DNA of 64,000 bases from Streptomyces sp. NBC_00620 (GCF_026341825.1 NZ_JAPENY010000002.1:124001-188000); one strand, 5' to 3'; counted from the first letter of the stretch, positions 46,377-55,480 are shown. Made by a program: numbers and translations. The notes: generated by a model not told the origin, from the sequence alone.

Positions 46377-46499
46377 CGAGACGGGCGGGTGGGTGGGAGA
46401 CCCGTCGCGGAGCGGCGGAGAAGGGTGCTGGGGAGCGGGGCGAGTCGGGTGGGTGGGTGGGAGAGCCGCCGCGGAGCGGCGGGGATCGGTGCCTAAAGG
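46377..46499 (+). repeat. 64-bp imperfect tandem duplication carrying two G-quadruplex motifs
   Basis: Unit 1 (46377-46440) and unit 2 (46441-46499) both read CGAG-CGGG, then four G3 tracts, then GCGGAGCGGCGG. The G4 motifs are GGGCGGGTGGGTGGG (46383-46397) and GGGTGGGTGGGTGGG (46447-46461), with 1-nt loops, the most stable class. They lie between the WYL regulator end and the DUF4240 start. Confidence 0.75.
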
Positions 46500-46504
46500 C
46501 GCGT

Positions 46505-47476
46505 TCACCGGTAAAGGGAGGCCAGCCGAGCCGCGTCACCAGCGAAGCGCTCACGTAGCGCCGCCGGCGACAGCACCTCCACCTCCGCCCCGAGCCCCGT
46601 CAGCTGCGAATGGGCGACCTCCTCGGACTCGACGGGGAGGGTGACGGTCACCCGGCCTCCGCTGTCCGGCGGCCCGGAGACGGAGAGTGCCTCCCGAGCG
46701 GACGCGGGATCGACGACGTACGGAAGTCTCCGTACGCCCTCGGGAGACAGCCGTACGACGACCTCCGCCCGCAGGATGGACCGGGCGAACTCCTCGGCCC
46801 GCTCCGCCCAGAACCCCGGCAGGTCGAACCCCTCCTCCCGGCTGAAGCGGTCCGCGGCACCGTCCACCGCCGTGAACCGGTCGATCCGGTACACCCGGAA
46901 GGACCCCGCCTCCGGCACCCGCGCGCACAGGTACCAGACGCCCGCCTTCAGCACGAGCCCGTACGGCTCAATGGCCCGCTCCACCTCGGCCTTCCCACGC
47001 CGGTAGCGCGCGGTGATCCGCCGGTCGTCCCACACCGCGTCCGCGACCATGGGCAGCAGCTCGGGCGCCTTGGGCTCGCTGAACCAGGCCGGCGCGTCCA
47101 GATGGAACCGCTGCGCCACCGTCCGCGAAGCGTCCCGCAGCGAGGGAAGCAGCGCCGCGGACACCTTCAGCCGGGCCGCCGAGGCCGCATCCTCGAGCCC
47201 CATCTCCCGCAGCGCCCCCGGCACCCCGCTCAGGAACAGCGCCTCCGCCTCACTCCGGGCCAGCCCGGTCAGCCGCGTCCGATACCCGCCGACCAGCCGG
47301 TACCCGCCGGCCCGCCCCCGGTCCGCATACACCGGGACCCCCGCCTCCGACAGCGCCTGCGCGTCCCGGGTGATCGTCCGCTCGGACACCTCCAGCTCCC
47401 GCGCCAGCTCGGCGGCGGTCATCGACGGCCGCGACTGGAGCAGCAGCACCATCTTGATCAGGCGGGCAGCACGCAT
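46505..47476 (-). CDS. WYL-domain transcriptional regulator (YafY type)
   Basis: A 323-residue regulator. The N-terminal winged HTH has RLIKMVLLLQSRPSMTAAEL and SERTITRDAQALSEAGVP; the WYL ligand domain (about 150-215) has ITARYRRGKAEVERAIEPYG and WYLCARVPEAGSFRVYRIDR, followed by a WCX-type end. Such proteins sense nucleotides or nucleic acids. ATG 47476 begins MRAARLIKM. No obvious target operon is adjacent. Confidence 0.92.
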   Translation of the reverse strand: MRAARLIKMVLLLQSRPSMTAAELARELEVSERTITRDAQALSEAGVPVYADRGRAGGYRLVGGYRTRLTGLARSEAEALFLSGVPGALREMGLEDAASAARLKVSAALLPSLRDASRTVAQRFHLDAPAWFSEPKAPELLPMVADAVWDDRRITARYRRGKAEVERAIEPYGLVLKAGVWYLCARVPEAGSFRVYRIDRFTAVDGAADRFSREEGFDLPGFWAERAEEFARSILRAEVVVRLSPEGVRRLPYVVDPASAREALSVSGPPDSGGRVTVTLPVESEEVAHSQLTGLGAEVEVLSPAALRERFAGDAARLASLYR

Positions 47477-47554
47477 ACGTTCATGATGCCGCGCCCCACC
47501 GACAGCCAAGGGGCACGGCAACCGCCGTACCCCTTCGCCTCGGAACTGCGGAAC

Positions 47555-50257
47555 CTACAGGCCGTACCGCTCCCGCGCTTCCTTCACCGCGGTGGCCTTG
47601 ACCTCACCACGGCGCGCGAGCTGCGCGAGCGCCGCGACGACGATCGACTCCGCGTCGACACCGAAGTGGCGGCGGGCGGCGTCACGGGTGTCGGACAGAC
47701 CGAAGCCGTCGGCACCGAGCGAGGAGTAGTCCTGCTCGACCCACTGCGCGATCTGGTCCGGGACCTGGCGCATGTAGTCGGAGACCGCGAGGACCGGGCC
47801 CTCCGCGCCGTGCAGCGCCTGGCGTACGAACGGCACCCGCTCCTCGCCGCGCAGCAGCGCCGCGTCGGCGTCCAGGGCGTCGCGCCGCAGCTCGGTCCAG
47901 GAGGTCGCGGACCACACGTCGGCGGCCACACCCCACTCCTCGGCGAGCAGCTTCTGCGCCGCGAGGGTCCAGTGGATCGCCGTACCGGAGCCGACGAGCT
48001 GGATGCGCGCGGCGTTGGCGGCCGGGGAAAGACCCGCCGACTCGGCCGTGTTGAAGCGGTACAGGCCCTTGACGATGCCCTCGTCGATACCGAGTCCGGC
48101 CGGCTTGGCGGGCTGCGGGATCGGCTCGTTGTAGACCGTCAGGTAGTAGAAGACGTTCGGGTCCTCGCCGGGCGCCGCCTCGCCGTACATGCGGCGCAGA
48201 CCGTCCTTGACGATCGTCGCGACCTCGTACGCGAACGCCGGGTCGTACGACATGGCCGCCGGGTTGGTCGCCGCGATGACGGGGGAGTGGCCGTCGGCGT
48301 GCTGCAGGCCCTCGCCCGTCAGCGTCGTACGGCCGGCCGTGGCGCCGACCAGGAACCCGCGGCCGAGCTGGTCGCCGAGCTGCCACATCTGGTCGGCCGT
48401 GCGCTGCCAGCCGAACATCGAGTAGAAGATGTAGAACGGGATCATCGCTTCGCCGTGCGTGGAGTACGCGGTGGACGCGGCGATGAAGTCCGCCATGGAA
48501 CCGGCCTCGGTGATCCCCTCGTTGAGGATCTGGCCGTCCTTGGCCTCCTTGTAGTACATCAGCTGGTCGCGGTCGACCGGCTCGTACGTCTGGCCCTTGG
48601 GCGAGTAGATGCCGAGGGACGGGAAGAGCGACTCCATACCGAAGGTGCGCGCCTCGTCGGGGACGATCGGCACCCAGCGCCTACCGGTCTGCTTGTCGCG
48701 GACCAGGTCCTTGACCAGGCGTACGAACGCCATGGTCGTGGCCACGTTCTGCGAGCCGGAACCCTTGTCGAAGGACGTGAACGTCTTGTCGGCGGGGGCG
48801 GGCAGCGGCGCGAGCGCGTGCGTACGGCGGGCCGGGGCCGGGCCGCCGAGGGCCGCGCGGCGCTCCTGGAGGTAGCGGACCTCGGGGGAGTCGGCGCCGG
48901 GGTGGCCGTAAGGCACCACACCGTCGATGAACTGGCTGTCGGAGATGGGCAGTTCGAGCAGGTCACGCATCTGCTTGAACTCGTCCGTGGACAGCTTCTT
49001 CATCTGGTGGTTGGCGTTCTTCGACGCGAAGCCCTCGCCGAGCGTGAAGCCCTTGACCGTCTGGGCCAGGATGACCGTCGGCGCGCCCTTGTGCTCGACG
49101 GCCGCCTTGTAGGCCGCGTACACCTTGCTCGCCTCGTGACCGCCGCGCGAGAGGTGGAAACACTCAAGGATCTTGTCGTCGCTGAGCAGCTGCGCCATCG
49201 CGACGAGCGCCGGGTCCTTGCCGAAGAAGTCCTGGCGGATGTAGGCGGCGTCGCGGGTCTGGTACGTCTGCACCTGGGCGTCCGGTACCTCGCGCAGCCG
49301 GCGTACGAGCGCGCCCGTGGTGTCGAGCCGGAACAGCTCGTCCCAGGCGTTGCCCCACAGCGACTTGATGACGTTCCAGCCGGCGCCGCGGAACTGGGCC
49401 TCCAGTTCCTGCACGATCTTGAAGTTCGCGCGGACCGGGCCGTCGAGACGCTGCAGGTTGCAGTTGATGACGAAGGTCAGGTTGTCCAGACCCTCGCGGG
49501 AGGCCAGCGCGAGTGCCGCCGTCGACTCCGGCTCGTCCATCTCGCCGTCACCGAGGAACGCCCACACGTGGGACGCGGACACGTCCTTGATGTTGCGGCT
49601 GGTGAGGTAGCGGTTGAAGCGCGCCTGGTAGATCGCGGAGAGCGGGCCGAGGCCCATCGACACCGTCGGGAACTCCCACAGCCAGGGGAGGCGGCGCGGG
49701 TGCGGGTACGAGGGCAGACCGTCGCCGCCGGACTCGCGGCGGAAGTGGTCGAGGTGGTGCTCGGTCAGCCGGCCGTCGAGGAAGGCGCGGGCGTAGATGC
49801 CGGGGGAGGCGTGGCCCTGGATGTAGAGCTGGTCGCCGGACCCGTCACCCTCCTTGCCCTTGAAGAAGTGGTTGAAGCCGGTCTCGTAGAGCCACGCGGC
49901 GGAGGCGAAGGTGGCGATGTGGCCGCCGACGCCGTATTTGCTGCCCCGGGTCACCATCGCGGCCGCGTTCCAGCGGTTCCACGCGGTGATCCGGTTCTCC
50001 ATCGCCTGGTCGCCGTCCGCTACGGGCTCGGCGGCGGTGGGGATGGTGTTGACGTAGTCGGTCTCAAGCAGCTTGGGCAGCGCGAGGCCGTTGCCCTCGG
50101 CGCGCTCCAGTGTGCGGCGCATCAGATACGCGGCACGGTGCGGCCCGGCCGCCTTGGTGACGGCGTCCAGGGAGGCCTGCCATTCGGCGGTCTCCTCGGG
50201 GTCGCGGTCCGGGAGCTGGTCGAGCTCGCTCGGCTGGATAGCGGTGGGGTCGGTCAT
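47555..50257 (-). CDS. aceE: Pyruvate dehydrogenase E1 component, homodimeric type
   Basis: A 900-residue thiamin-diphosphate enzyme that decarboxylates pyruvate and acetylates the lipoyl E2. The ThDP motif starts FLGDGEMDEPES and ends NLTFVINCNLQRLDGPVR; SKYGVGGHIATFASAAWLYE and TAGRTTLTGEGLQHADGHSP are AceE-type blocks. Partners in this window are the E2 (52178) and lipoamide dehydrogenase (54092). ATG 50257 has GGAAGG. Upstream lie an 8-bp-arm palindrome and a pair of GGCACGGGGTGCC repeats that suggest specific repression, perhaps by the neighbouring GntR protein. Confidence 0.97.
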   Translation of the reverse strand: MTDPTAIQPSELDQLPDRDPEETAEWQASLDAVTKAAGPHRAAYLMRRTLERAEGNGLALPKLLETDYVNTIPTAAEPVADGDQAMENRITAWNRWNAAAMVTRGSKYGVGGHIATFASAAWLYETGFNHFFKGKEGDGSGDQLYIQGHASPGIYARAFLDGRLTEHHLDHFRRESGGDGLPSYPHPRRLPWLWEFPTVSMGLGPLSAIYQARFNRYLTSRNIKDVSASHVWAFLGDGEMDEPESTAALALASREGLDNLTFVINCNLQRLDGPVRANFKIVQELEAQFRGAGWNVIKSLWGNAWDELFRLDTTGALVRRLREVPDAQVQTYQTRDAAYIRQDFFGKDPALVAMAQLLSDDKILECFHLSRGGHEASKVYAAYKAAVEHKGAPTVILAQTVKGFTLGEGFASKNANHQMKKLSTDEFKQMRDLLELPISDSQFIDGVVPYGHPGADSPEVRYLQERRAALGGPAPARRTHALAPLPAPADKTFTSFDKGSGSQNVATTMAFVRLVKDLVRDKQTGRRWVPIVPDEARTFGMESLFPSLGIYSPKGQTYEPVDRDQLMYYKEAKDGQILNEGITEAGSMADFIAASTAYSTHGEAMIPFYIFYSMFGWQRTADQMWQLGDQLGRGFLVGATAGRTTLTGEGLQHADGHSPVIAATNPAAMSYDPAFAYEVATIVKDGLRRMYGEAAPGEDPNVFYYLTVYNEPIPQPAKPAGLGIDEGIVKGLYRFNTAESAGLSPAANAARIQLVGSGTAIHWTLAAQKLLAEEWGVAADVWSATSWTELRRDALDADAALLRGEERVPFVRQALHGAEGPVLAVSDYMRQVPDQIAQWVEQDYSSLGADGFGLSDTRDAARRHFGVDAESIVVAALAQLARRGEVKATAVKEARERYGL

Positions 50258-50380
50258 TGCGCCGCCTTCCGGATGCGGAGGGGGGTTCCCTCGTCGGTAA
50301 GGGGTTTTCGGGTGCCCTTGATGTCTTTGGCAGGACAGGGCTGAGGGCTCTGGTGGAAGCCCGGGGTGACTCTAACTCCC

Positions 50381-50397
50381 TGATCGATGATCGATCA
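50381..50397. promoter_or_regulatory. Candidate operator upstream of aceE
   Basis: TGATCGAT-G-ATCGATCA is a perfect inverted repeat with 8-bp arms and a 1-nt centre, 124-140 bp before the aceE start. This size and symmetry fit a GntR (FadR-subfamily) dimer. A GntR-FCD gene lies just upstream. Confidence 0.5.
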
Positions 50398-50436
50398 AAG
50401 GGTTCCAGGGGAAAACCTCTCCAGATCGAGAAAGTC

Positions 50437-50471
50437 GGCACGGGGTGCCTTCAAGGCAGGCACGGGGTGCC
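50437..50471. promoter_or_regulatory. Twin palindromic repeats between gntR and aceE
   Basis: GGCACGGGGTGCC occurs at 50437-50449 and 50459-50471, exactly 22 bp apart, each followed by TT. Each copy is a palindrome (GGCAC-GGG-GTGCC), and the 22-bp period puts both on one face of the helix. They lie downstream of the gntR stop (50552, minus) and 180-215 bp before aceE. Confidence 0.5.
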
Positions 50472-50551
50472 TTGGATTCAAAGGGTTTTCCCAGGTGAGC
50501 GGGGGTGCGCTCCGCTGTGTCGCGTGCTCTGCGGTGCGTGTGTCGCGTGCT

Positions 50552-51175
50552 TCAGGCGCGTGGCGCGCAGCCCAGTACGTGCGCCTTCACGAGGTCGGCG
50601 ATCAGCGGGTCCCGGCGGCGGAACGCGTCCACGAGGGCCTCGTGCTCCTCCGCGTACGACTGCTGTACGGTCCCCAGCCAGCGGATCGACAGGGCCGTGA
50701 ACACCTCGATGCCCAGGCCCTCCCAGGTGTGCAGGAGGACCGAGTTCCCGGCCGCCCGGACCAGCTCCCGGTGGAAGCCGACGGTGTGCCGGACCTGGCC
50801 GGTCCCGTCGGACAGCCGGTCGGCCTCGTAGAGCGCCGTGACGTGCGGCTCCAGGGCCGAGCAGTCCTGGGCGAGCCGCTCGGCCGCCAGCTCCGCCGCG
50901 ATGGCCTCCAGACCGGCCCGTACGGGATAGCTCTCCTCCAGGTCGGCCGCGGTCAGATTCCGCACGCGGACGCCCTTGTTGGGCGCCGACTCGATCAGCC
51001 GCAGCGACTCCAGCTCGCGCAGCGCTTCCCGCACCGGCGTCTGGCTGACCTCCAGCTCGGTCGCGATCCGCCGCTCCACGATCCGCTCGCCCGGCTTCCA
51101 GCGCCCGCTGACGATCCCCTCCACGATGTGCTCGCGGATCTGTTCGCGCAGCGAGTGGACGACGGGCGCGGTCAT
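50552..51175 (-). CDS. GntR-family regulator with FCD domain
   Basis: A 207-residue regulator of the FadR subfamily. The winged HTH has LREQIREHIVEGIVSGRWKP and ELEVSQTPVREALRELESLR; the FCD domain (about 80-200) has a helical bundle with Asp/His-type metal residues (DLEESYPVRAGLEAIA, HTVGFHRELVRAAGN). It is directly upstream of aceE in the same direction and is a good candidate to control pyruvate dehydrogenase in response to an organic acid. Confidence 0.92.
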   Translation of the reverse strand: MTAPVVHSLREQIREHIVEGIVSGRWKPGERIVERRIATELEVSQTPVREALRELESLRLIESAPNKGVRVRNLTAADLEESYPVRAGLEAIAAELAAERLAQDCSALEPHVTALYEADRLSDGTGQVRHTVGFHRELVRAAGNSVLLHTWEGLGIEVFTALSIRWLGTVQQSYAEEHEALVDAFRRRDPLIADLVKAHVLGCAPRA

Positions 51176-51217
51176 GAAGTGCTCCTTGTGCTGGGGGCGT
51201 GCCGGCCCCAAGGGCGT

Positions 51218-51232
51218 TTGACGTTTAGACAA
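51218..51232. promoter_or_regulatory. Possible gntR autoregulatory site
   Basis: TTGACGTTTAGACAA is an imperfect inverted repeat (TTG at one end, CAA at the other) 43 nt before the gntR start, in a short AT-rich patch unusual for this DNA. TTGACG could equally be a -35 element of the divergent lipoprotein gene. The rest of the 280-bp gap shows nothing clear. Confidence 0.3.
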
Positions 51233-51455
51233 TAAGGCCGCGCCCCCGCCGAGGAGAGGCGCACAGGGGCGCTTTCGCGCAGGTGAGACGAGACTTACAC
51301 GCTCGCAGAGCGAGCGTTCTTGTAAAGACCCGTACCGGGTGCGGTGCGGAGGTGTCACGGCCGTGTCACCCCGTGAACTCGCGGGGCCCGCACAGCGTGG
51401 GGGTCGGCACAGGGGTCGCCGTCAGGAGCGCCCCTGGGCACAGCAGGGGGATGAC

Positions 51456-52121
51456 ATGAACGAGCGCGGGCTTCGCCGGGCGACGGCGGCAGTGGTGGCA
51501 GGGCTGGTTGTGGGCTTGACGGGATGCCAGCAGATGGCCACGGGGGCGGCGGCGGAGCCGGGCGGCGGTACGAAAACCGTCGTCGGGATGGCGGGGCCCC
51601 AGCAGCCCACCGGCTCCGGCGGCGCCTGCGTCTTCGTCAAGCCGGACGGTGCCCAGAAGCTCGGGCACGTCGGCTGGGGCTTCCGGATCACGGGAACGAA
51701 CCGCTGGGTCTACGGCGCGGTGGAGAACCCCTCCGGCAAGCTCCACACCCCGCCCGGCGGCGACATCGGCGCCTGGCACGCGGAGGGCACCTACGCCCGC
51801 ATGCTCGGCGACATGTCCCGGGACGCGTACTACCCCGGCAGGTCGGAACACCCGTACAGCCGCTACCGCTGCACCGGATCCACGAGCAGTGATGTGCCGG
51901 CCGCCCGGGCGATGATCCGCAAGGTCGAAGGGCGCGGCTTCCTTGTCGGCAGGGACCCGAAGACCGGAAACCTCACCTCATGGGACTGCCTCGACGCGAC
52001 GTACGACGTCCTCAGGGCGTACCGGACGCAGCGGCTGACGCCCGCCGCCAAGCTGTCCATTCCGAACGTGTGGGTGGAGACGCTGTGGGGCTGGTCGGAC
52101 AAGACGCTGAAGCCGCGCTAG
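51456..52121 (+). CDS. Secreted lipoprotein of unknown function
   Basis: A 221-residue lipoprotein: signal peptide LRRATAAVVAGLVVGLTGC with lipobox LTGC, then a domain beginning VFVKPDGAQKLGHVGWGFRI and containing two further Cys (YRCTGSTS, SWDCLDATYD). The C-terminal NVWVETLWGWSDKTL is distinctive. This Streptomyces protein type has no assigned role. ATG 51456 is taken because the lipobox then sits at a normal distance. Confidence 0.8.
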   Translation: MNERGLRRATAAVVAGLVVGLTGCQQMATGAAAEPGGGTKTVVGMAGPQQPTGSGGACVFVKPDGAQKLGHVGWGFRITGTNRWVYGAVENPSGKLHTPPGGDIGAWHAEGTYARMLGDMSRDAYYPGRSEHPYSRYRCTGSTSSDVPAARAMIRKVEGRGFLVGRDPKTGNLTSWDCLDATYDVLRAYRTQRLTPAAKLSIPNVWVETLWGWSDKTLKPR

Positions 52122-52124
52122 AAA

Positions 52125-52165
52125 TGCGATGCCCCCGCCCGGAAGTTCCGGACGGGGGCATCGCA
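52125..52165. terminator. Bidirectional terminator between the lipoprotein and E2 genes
   Basis: A 20-bp stem (52125-52144 with 52146-52165) with a single mismatch and a minimal loop lies between two convergent genes, 3 nt after one stop and 12 nt before the other. Confidence 0.85.
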
Positions 52166-52177
52166 CAAGCGGTTCGG

Positions 52178-53983
52178 TTACAGGCCGAGCTCGACCTCGA
52201 ACTCGCCCGCTTCCAGGATCGCCTTGACCGCGGTCAGGTAACGGGCCGCGTCGGCGCCGTCCACCAGACGGTGGTCGTAGGAGAGCGTCAGGTACGTCAT
52301 GTCGCGGACGCCGATGACGGTGCCCTCTTCCGTCTCGATGACGGCCGGACGCTTGACCGTGGCGCCGATGCCCAGGATCGCGACCTGGTTCGGCGGCACG
52401 ATGATCGTGTCGAAGAGCGCGCCGCGCGAGCCGGTGTTGGAGATGGTGAAGGTCGCGCCGGACAGCTCGTCCGGGGTGATCTTGTTGGCCCGGACCTTGC
52501 CCGCCAGTTCGGCGGTGGCCTTGGAGATACCGGCGATGTTCAGGTCGCCCGCGTGCTTGATGACCGGGGTCATCAGGCCCTTCTCGGAGTCCACCGCGAT
52601 ACCGATGCTCTCGGTGTCGAAGTAGGTGATCGTGCCCTCTTCGACGTTGATCCGGGCGTTGACGGCCGGGTGGGCCTTCAGCGCCTGGGCCGCCGCCTTC
52701 ACGAAGAACGGCATCGGGGAGAGCTTGACGCCCTCGCGGGCCGCGAAGGAGTCCTTCGCCTGCGCGCGCAGCCTCATCAGCCGCGTGACGTCGACCTCGA
52801 CGACCGAGGACAGCTGGGCCTGCTCGTGCAGGGCCTTCACCATGTTGTCGCCGATGACCTTGCGGATGCGGGGCATCTTGACGGTCTGGCCGCGCAGCGG
52901 AGAGGCCTCCAGAGCAGGCGCCTTCTTGGCGGCAGCCGGGGCAGCGGCGGCCGGGGCAGCGGCGGCCGGAGCCGGAGCGGCTGCGGCGGCCTTCGCGGCC
53001 TCGGCGGCGGCGATGACGTCCTGCTTGCGGATACGGCCGCCGACGCCGGTGCCCTTGACGGTGGCCAGGTCGACGCCGTTCTCGGCGGCGAGCTTGCGCA
53101 CCAGCGGGGTCACGTACGCGCCTTCGTCACCGGAGGTCACGGCGGGAGCCGGGGCCGGGATGACGGGAGCGGGCGCCGCGACCGGCGCGGGAGCCGGGGC
53201 CGCGGGCTGGACCGGAGCCGGAGCGGCGGCCACCGGAGCGGCAGGCGCCGGAGCCGGAGCAGCGGGTGCCACGGGGGCAGGCGGAGCGACCGGAGCCGCG
53301 GGGGCGACCGGAGCCGGGGCAGCGGCGGCGGGAGCGGCCGGAGCCGCCGGGGCAGCCGCGGCCGGAGCAGCGCCGGGAGCGCCGATGACGGCCAGCCTGG
53401 CACCGACCTCGGCGGTCTCGTCCTCGCCGACCACGATCTCCAGCAGTACGCCGGCGACCGGCGACGGGATCTCGGTGTCGACCTTGTCCGTGGAGACCTC
53501 GAGCAGCGGCTCGTCCTCCGCGACCTCCTCGCCGACCTCCTTCAGCCAGCGGGTGACGGTGCCCTCGGTGACCGACTCGCCCAGTGCGGGCAGTACGACG
53601 TCGGTACCGGAGGCGCCACCGGCCGGAGCGGCAGGGGCGGCGACGGGGGCGGCCGGAGCCGCGGGGGCCTCGGCCACTGGGGCCGGGGCAGCGGGGGCGG
53701 CCACGGGCTCGGCGACGGGGGCCGGGGCGGCAGCGGGCGCACCCGTGCCGTCGTCGATGACGGCCAGCTCGGCGCCGACCTCCACCGTCTCGTCCTCGGC
53801 GACCTTGATGGAGGCGAGCACACCGGCTACGGGCGAGGGGATCTCGGTGTCGACCTTGTCGGTCGACACCTCCAGCAGCGGCTCGTCGGCCTCGACGCGC
53901 TCGCCCTCTGCCTTCAGCCAGCGGGTGACAGTGCCCTCGGTGACGCTCTCGCCGAGCGCCGGAAGGGTTACGGAAACCGCCAT
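52178..53983 (-). CDS. sucB: Two-lipoyl-domain E2 of 2-oxoacid dehydrogenase complexes (annotated as SucB)
   Basis: A 601-residue dihydrolipoyl acyltransferase. Two lipoyl domains (about residues 1-75 and 135-210) each have the modified Lys in VSTDKVDTEIPSP, joined by Ala/Pro-rich linkers. The E3-binding domain is LVRKLAAENGVDLATVKGTG; the catalytic domain ends with His in LSYDHRLVDGADAARYL. In actinobacteria this protein is usually named SucB, but the mycobacterial counterpart serves as the pyruvate dehydrogenase E2 (DlaT). With aceE and lpd nearby the PDH role is likely here. AGGAG precedes ATG 53983. Confidence 0.95.
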   Translation of the reverse strand: MAVSVTLPALGESVTEGTVTRWLKAEGERVEADEPLLEVSTDKVDTEIPSPVAGVLASIKVAEDETVEVGAELAVIDDGTGAPAAAPAPVAEPVAAPAAPAPVAEAPAAPAAPVAAPAAPAGGASGTDVVLPALGESVTEGTVTRWLKEVGEEVAEDEPLLEVSTDKVDTEIPSPVAGVLLEIVVGEDETAEVGARLAVIGAPGAAPAAAAPAAPAAPAAAAPAPVAPAAPVAPPAPVAPAAPAPAPAAPVAAAPAPVQPAAPAPAPVAAPAPVIPAPAPAVTSGDEGAYVTPLVRKLAAENGVDLATVKGTGVGGRIRKQDVIAAAEAAKAAAAAPAPAAAAPAAAAPAAAKKAPALEASPLRGQTVKMPRIRKVIGDNMVKALHEQAQLSSVVEVDVTRLMRLRAQAKDSFAAREGVKLSPMPFFVKAAAQALKAHPAVNARINVEEGTITYFDTESIGIAVDSEKGLMTPVIKHAGDLNIAGISKATAELAGKVRANKITPDELSGATFTISNTGSRGALFDTIIVPPNQVAILGIGATVKRPAVIETEEGTVIGVRDMTYLTLSYDHRLVDGADAARYLTAVKAILEAGEFEVELGL

Positions 53984-54091
53984 GGTTTCTGTTGCTCCTT
54001 ACGAATGGTGCGGAAGTCTGTGGTCGTCGTCGCGCCCTACTCGACGCGGTGACTGGGGACAGCCGGTGGCTGAAGGTCAGCCGCCCGCCGG

Positions 54092-55480
54092 TCAGTCGTG
54101 CGAGTGCAGCGGCTTGCCCGCGAGGGCCAGGTGGGCCTCGCCGAGCGCCTCGCTCTGCGTCGGGTGCGCGTGGATGAGCTGCGCGACCTCGGCCGGCAGC
54201 GCCTCCCAGTTGTAGATCAGCTGGGCTTCGCCGACCTGCTCGCCCATACGGTCACCGACCATGTGGACGCCGACCACGGCACCGTCCTTCACCTGGACGA
54301 GCTTGATCTCGCCCGAGGTGTTGAGGATCTTGCTCTTGCCGTTGCCCGCGAGGTTGTACTTCAGAGCGACGACCTTGTCCGCGCCGTAGATCTCCTTGGC
54401 CTTGGCCTCGGTGATACCCACGGAGGCGACCTCGGGGTGGCAGTACGTCACCCGGGGGACACCGTCGTAGTCGATCGGAACGGTCTTGAGACCGGCCAGA
54501 CGCTCCGCCACCAGGATGCCCTCGGCGAAGCCGACGTGCGCGAGCTGGAGCGTCGGGACCAGGTCACCGACGGCGGAGATGGTCGGGACGTTCGTGCGCA
54601 TGTACTCGTCGACCAGGACGTAGCCGCGGTCGATCGCGACGCCCTGCTCCTCGTAGCCCAGGCCCTGCGAGACCGGACCGCGGCCGACCGCGACGAGCAG
54701 CACCTCGGCCTCGAACTCCTTGCCGTCGGCGAGGGTGACCTTGACGCCGTCGGCGGTGTACTCGGCCTTCGAGAAGAAGGTGCCCAGGTTGAACTTGATG
54801 CCGCGCTTGCGGAACGCGCGCTCAAGCAGCTTGGAGGAGTTCTCGTCCTCGAGCGGGGCGAGGTGCTTCAGACCCTCGATGATCGTGACGTCCGTACCGA
54901 AGGACTTCCACGCGGAGGCGAACTCGACGCCGATGACGCCGCCGCCGAGCACGATCGCGGACTGCGGAACGCGGTCCAGGACCAGCGCGTGGTCCGAGGA
55001 GATGATGCGGTTGCCGTCGATCTCCAGGCCCGGCAGCGACTTCGGCACGGAGCCGGTCGCGAGGAGCACGTGGCGGCCCTGGATGCGCTGGCCGTTCACG
55101 TCGACCGACGTCGGGGAGGAGAGGCGGCCCTCACCCTCGATGTACGTCACCTTGCGGGAGGCGATGAGCCCCTGCAGGCCCTTGTACAGGCCCGAGATGA
55201 CCCCGTCCTTGTACTTGTGGACGGCTGCCACGTCGATGCCCTCGAAGGTGGCCTTGACACCGAACTGCTCGCTCTCGCGGGCCTGGTCGGCGATCTCACC
55301 CGCGTGCAGCAGAGCCTTGGTCGGAATGCACCCACGGTGCAGGCAGGTACCGCCGACCTTGTCCTTTTCGATCAGGGCGACGTCCAGACCCAGCTGCGCT
55401 CCGCGCAGCGCCGCGGCGTAACCGCCGCTACCGCCGCCGAGAATCACTAGGTCGAAAACGGTGCTGGCGTCGTTCGCCAC
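54092..55480 (-). CDS. lpd: Dihydrolipoyl dehydrogenase
   Basis: A 462-residue flavoprotein that reoxidises the lipoyl arm of E2 and reduces NAD. VILGGGSGGYAAAL binds FAD, the redox disulfide is GGTCLHRGCIPTK, VLGGGVIGVEFASAW binds NAD, and HAHPTQSEALGEAH holds the catalytic His-Glu pair. GTG 55480 has GGAGG 7 nt upstream. It precedes sucB in the same direction, about 108 nt apart, forming an lpd-sucB unit. Confidence 0.97.
   Translation of the reverse strand: MANDASTVFDLVILGGGSGGYAAALRGAQLGLDVALIEKDKVGGTCLHRGCIPTKALLHAGEIADQARESEQFGVKATFEGIDVAAVHKYKDGVISGLYKGLQGLIASRKVTYIEGEGRLSSPTSVDVNGQRIQGRHVLLATGSVPKSLPGLEIDGNRIISSDHALVLDRVPQSAIVLGGGVIGVEFASAWKSFGTDVTIIEGLKHLAPLEDENSSKLLERAFRKRGIKFNLGTFFSKAEYTADGVKVTLADGKEFEAEVLLVAVGRGPVSQGLGYEEQGVAIDRGYVLVDEYMRTNVPTISAVGDLVPTLQLAHVGFAEGILVAERLAGLKTVPIDYDGVPRVTYCHPEVASVGITEAKAKEIYGADKVVALKYNLAGNGKSKILNTSGEIKLVQVKDGAVVGVHMVGDRMGEQVGEAQLIYNWEALPAEVAQLIHAHPTQSEALGEAHLALAGKPLHSHD

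Noticed and set aside
46610..50344. Open frame of 1,244 codons antisense to aceE and part of the WYL gene
   Set aside because: Same shadow effect; the translated sequence is Arg/Gly/Val-rich without motifs, while aceE is certain.
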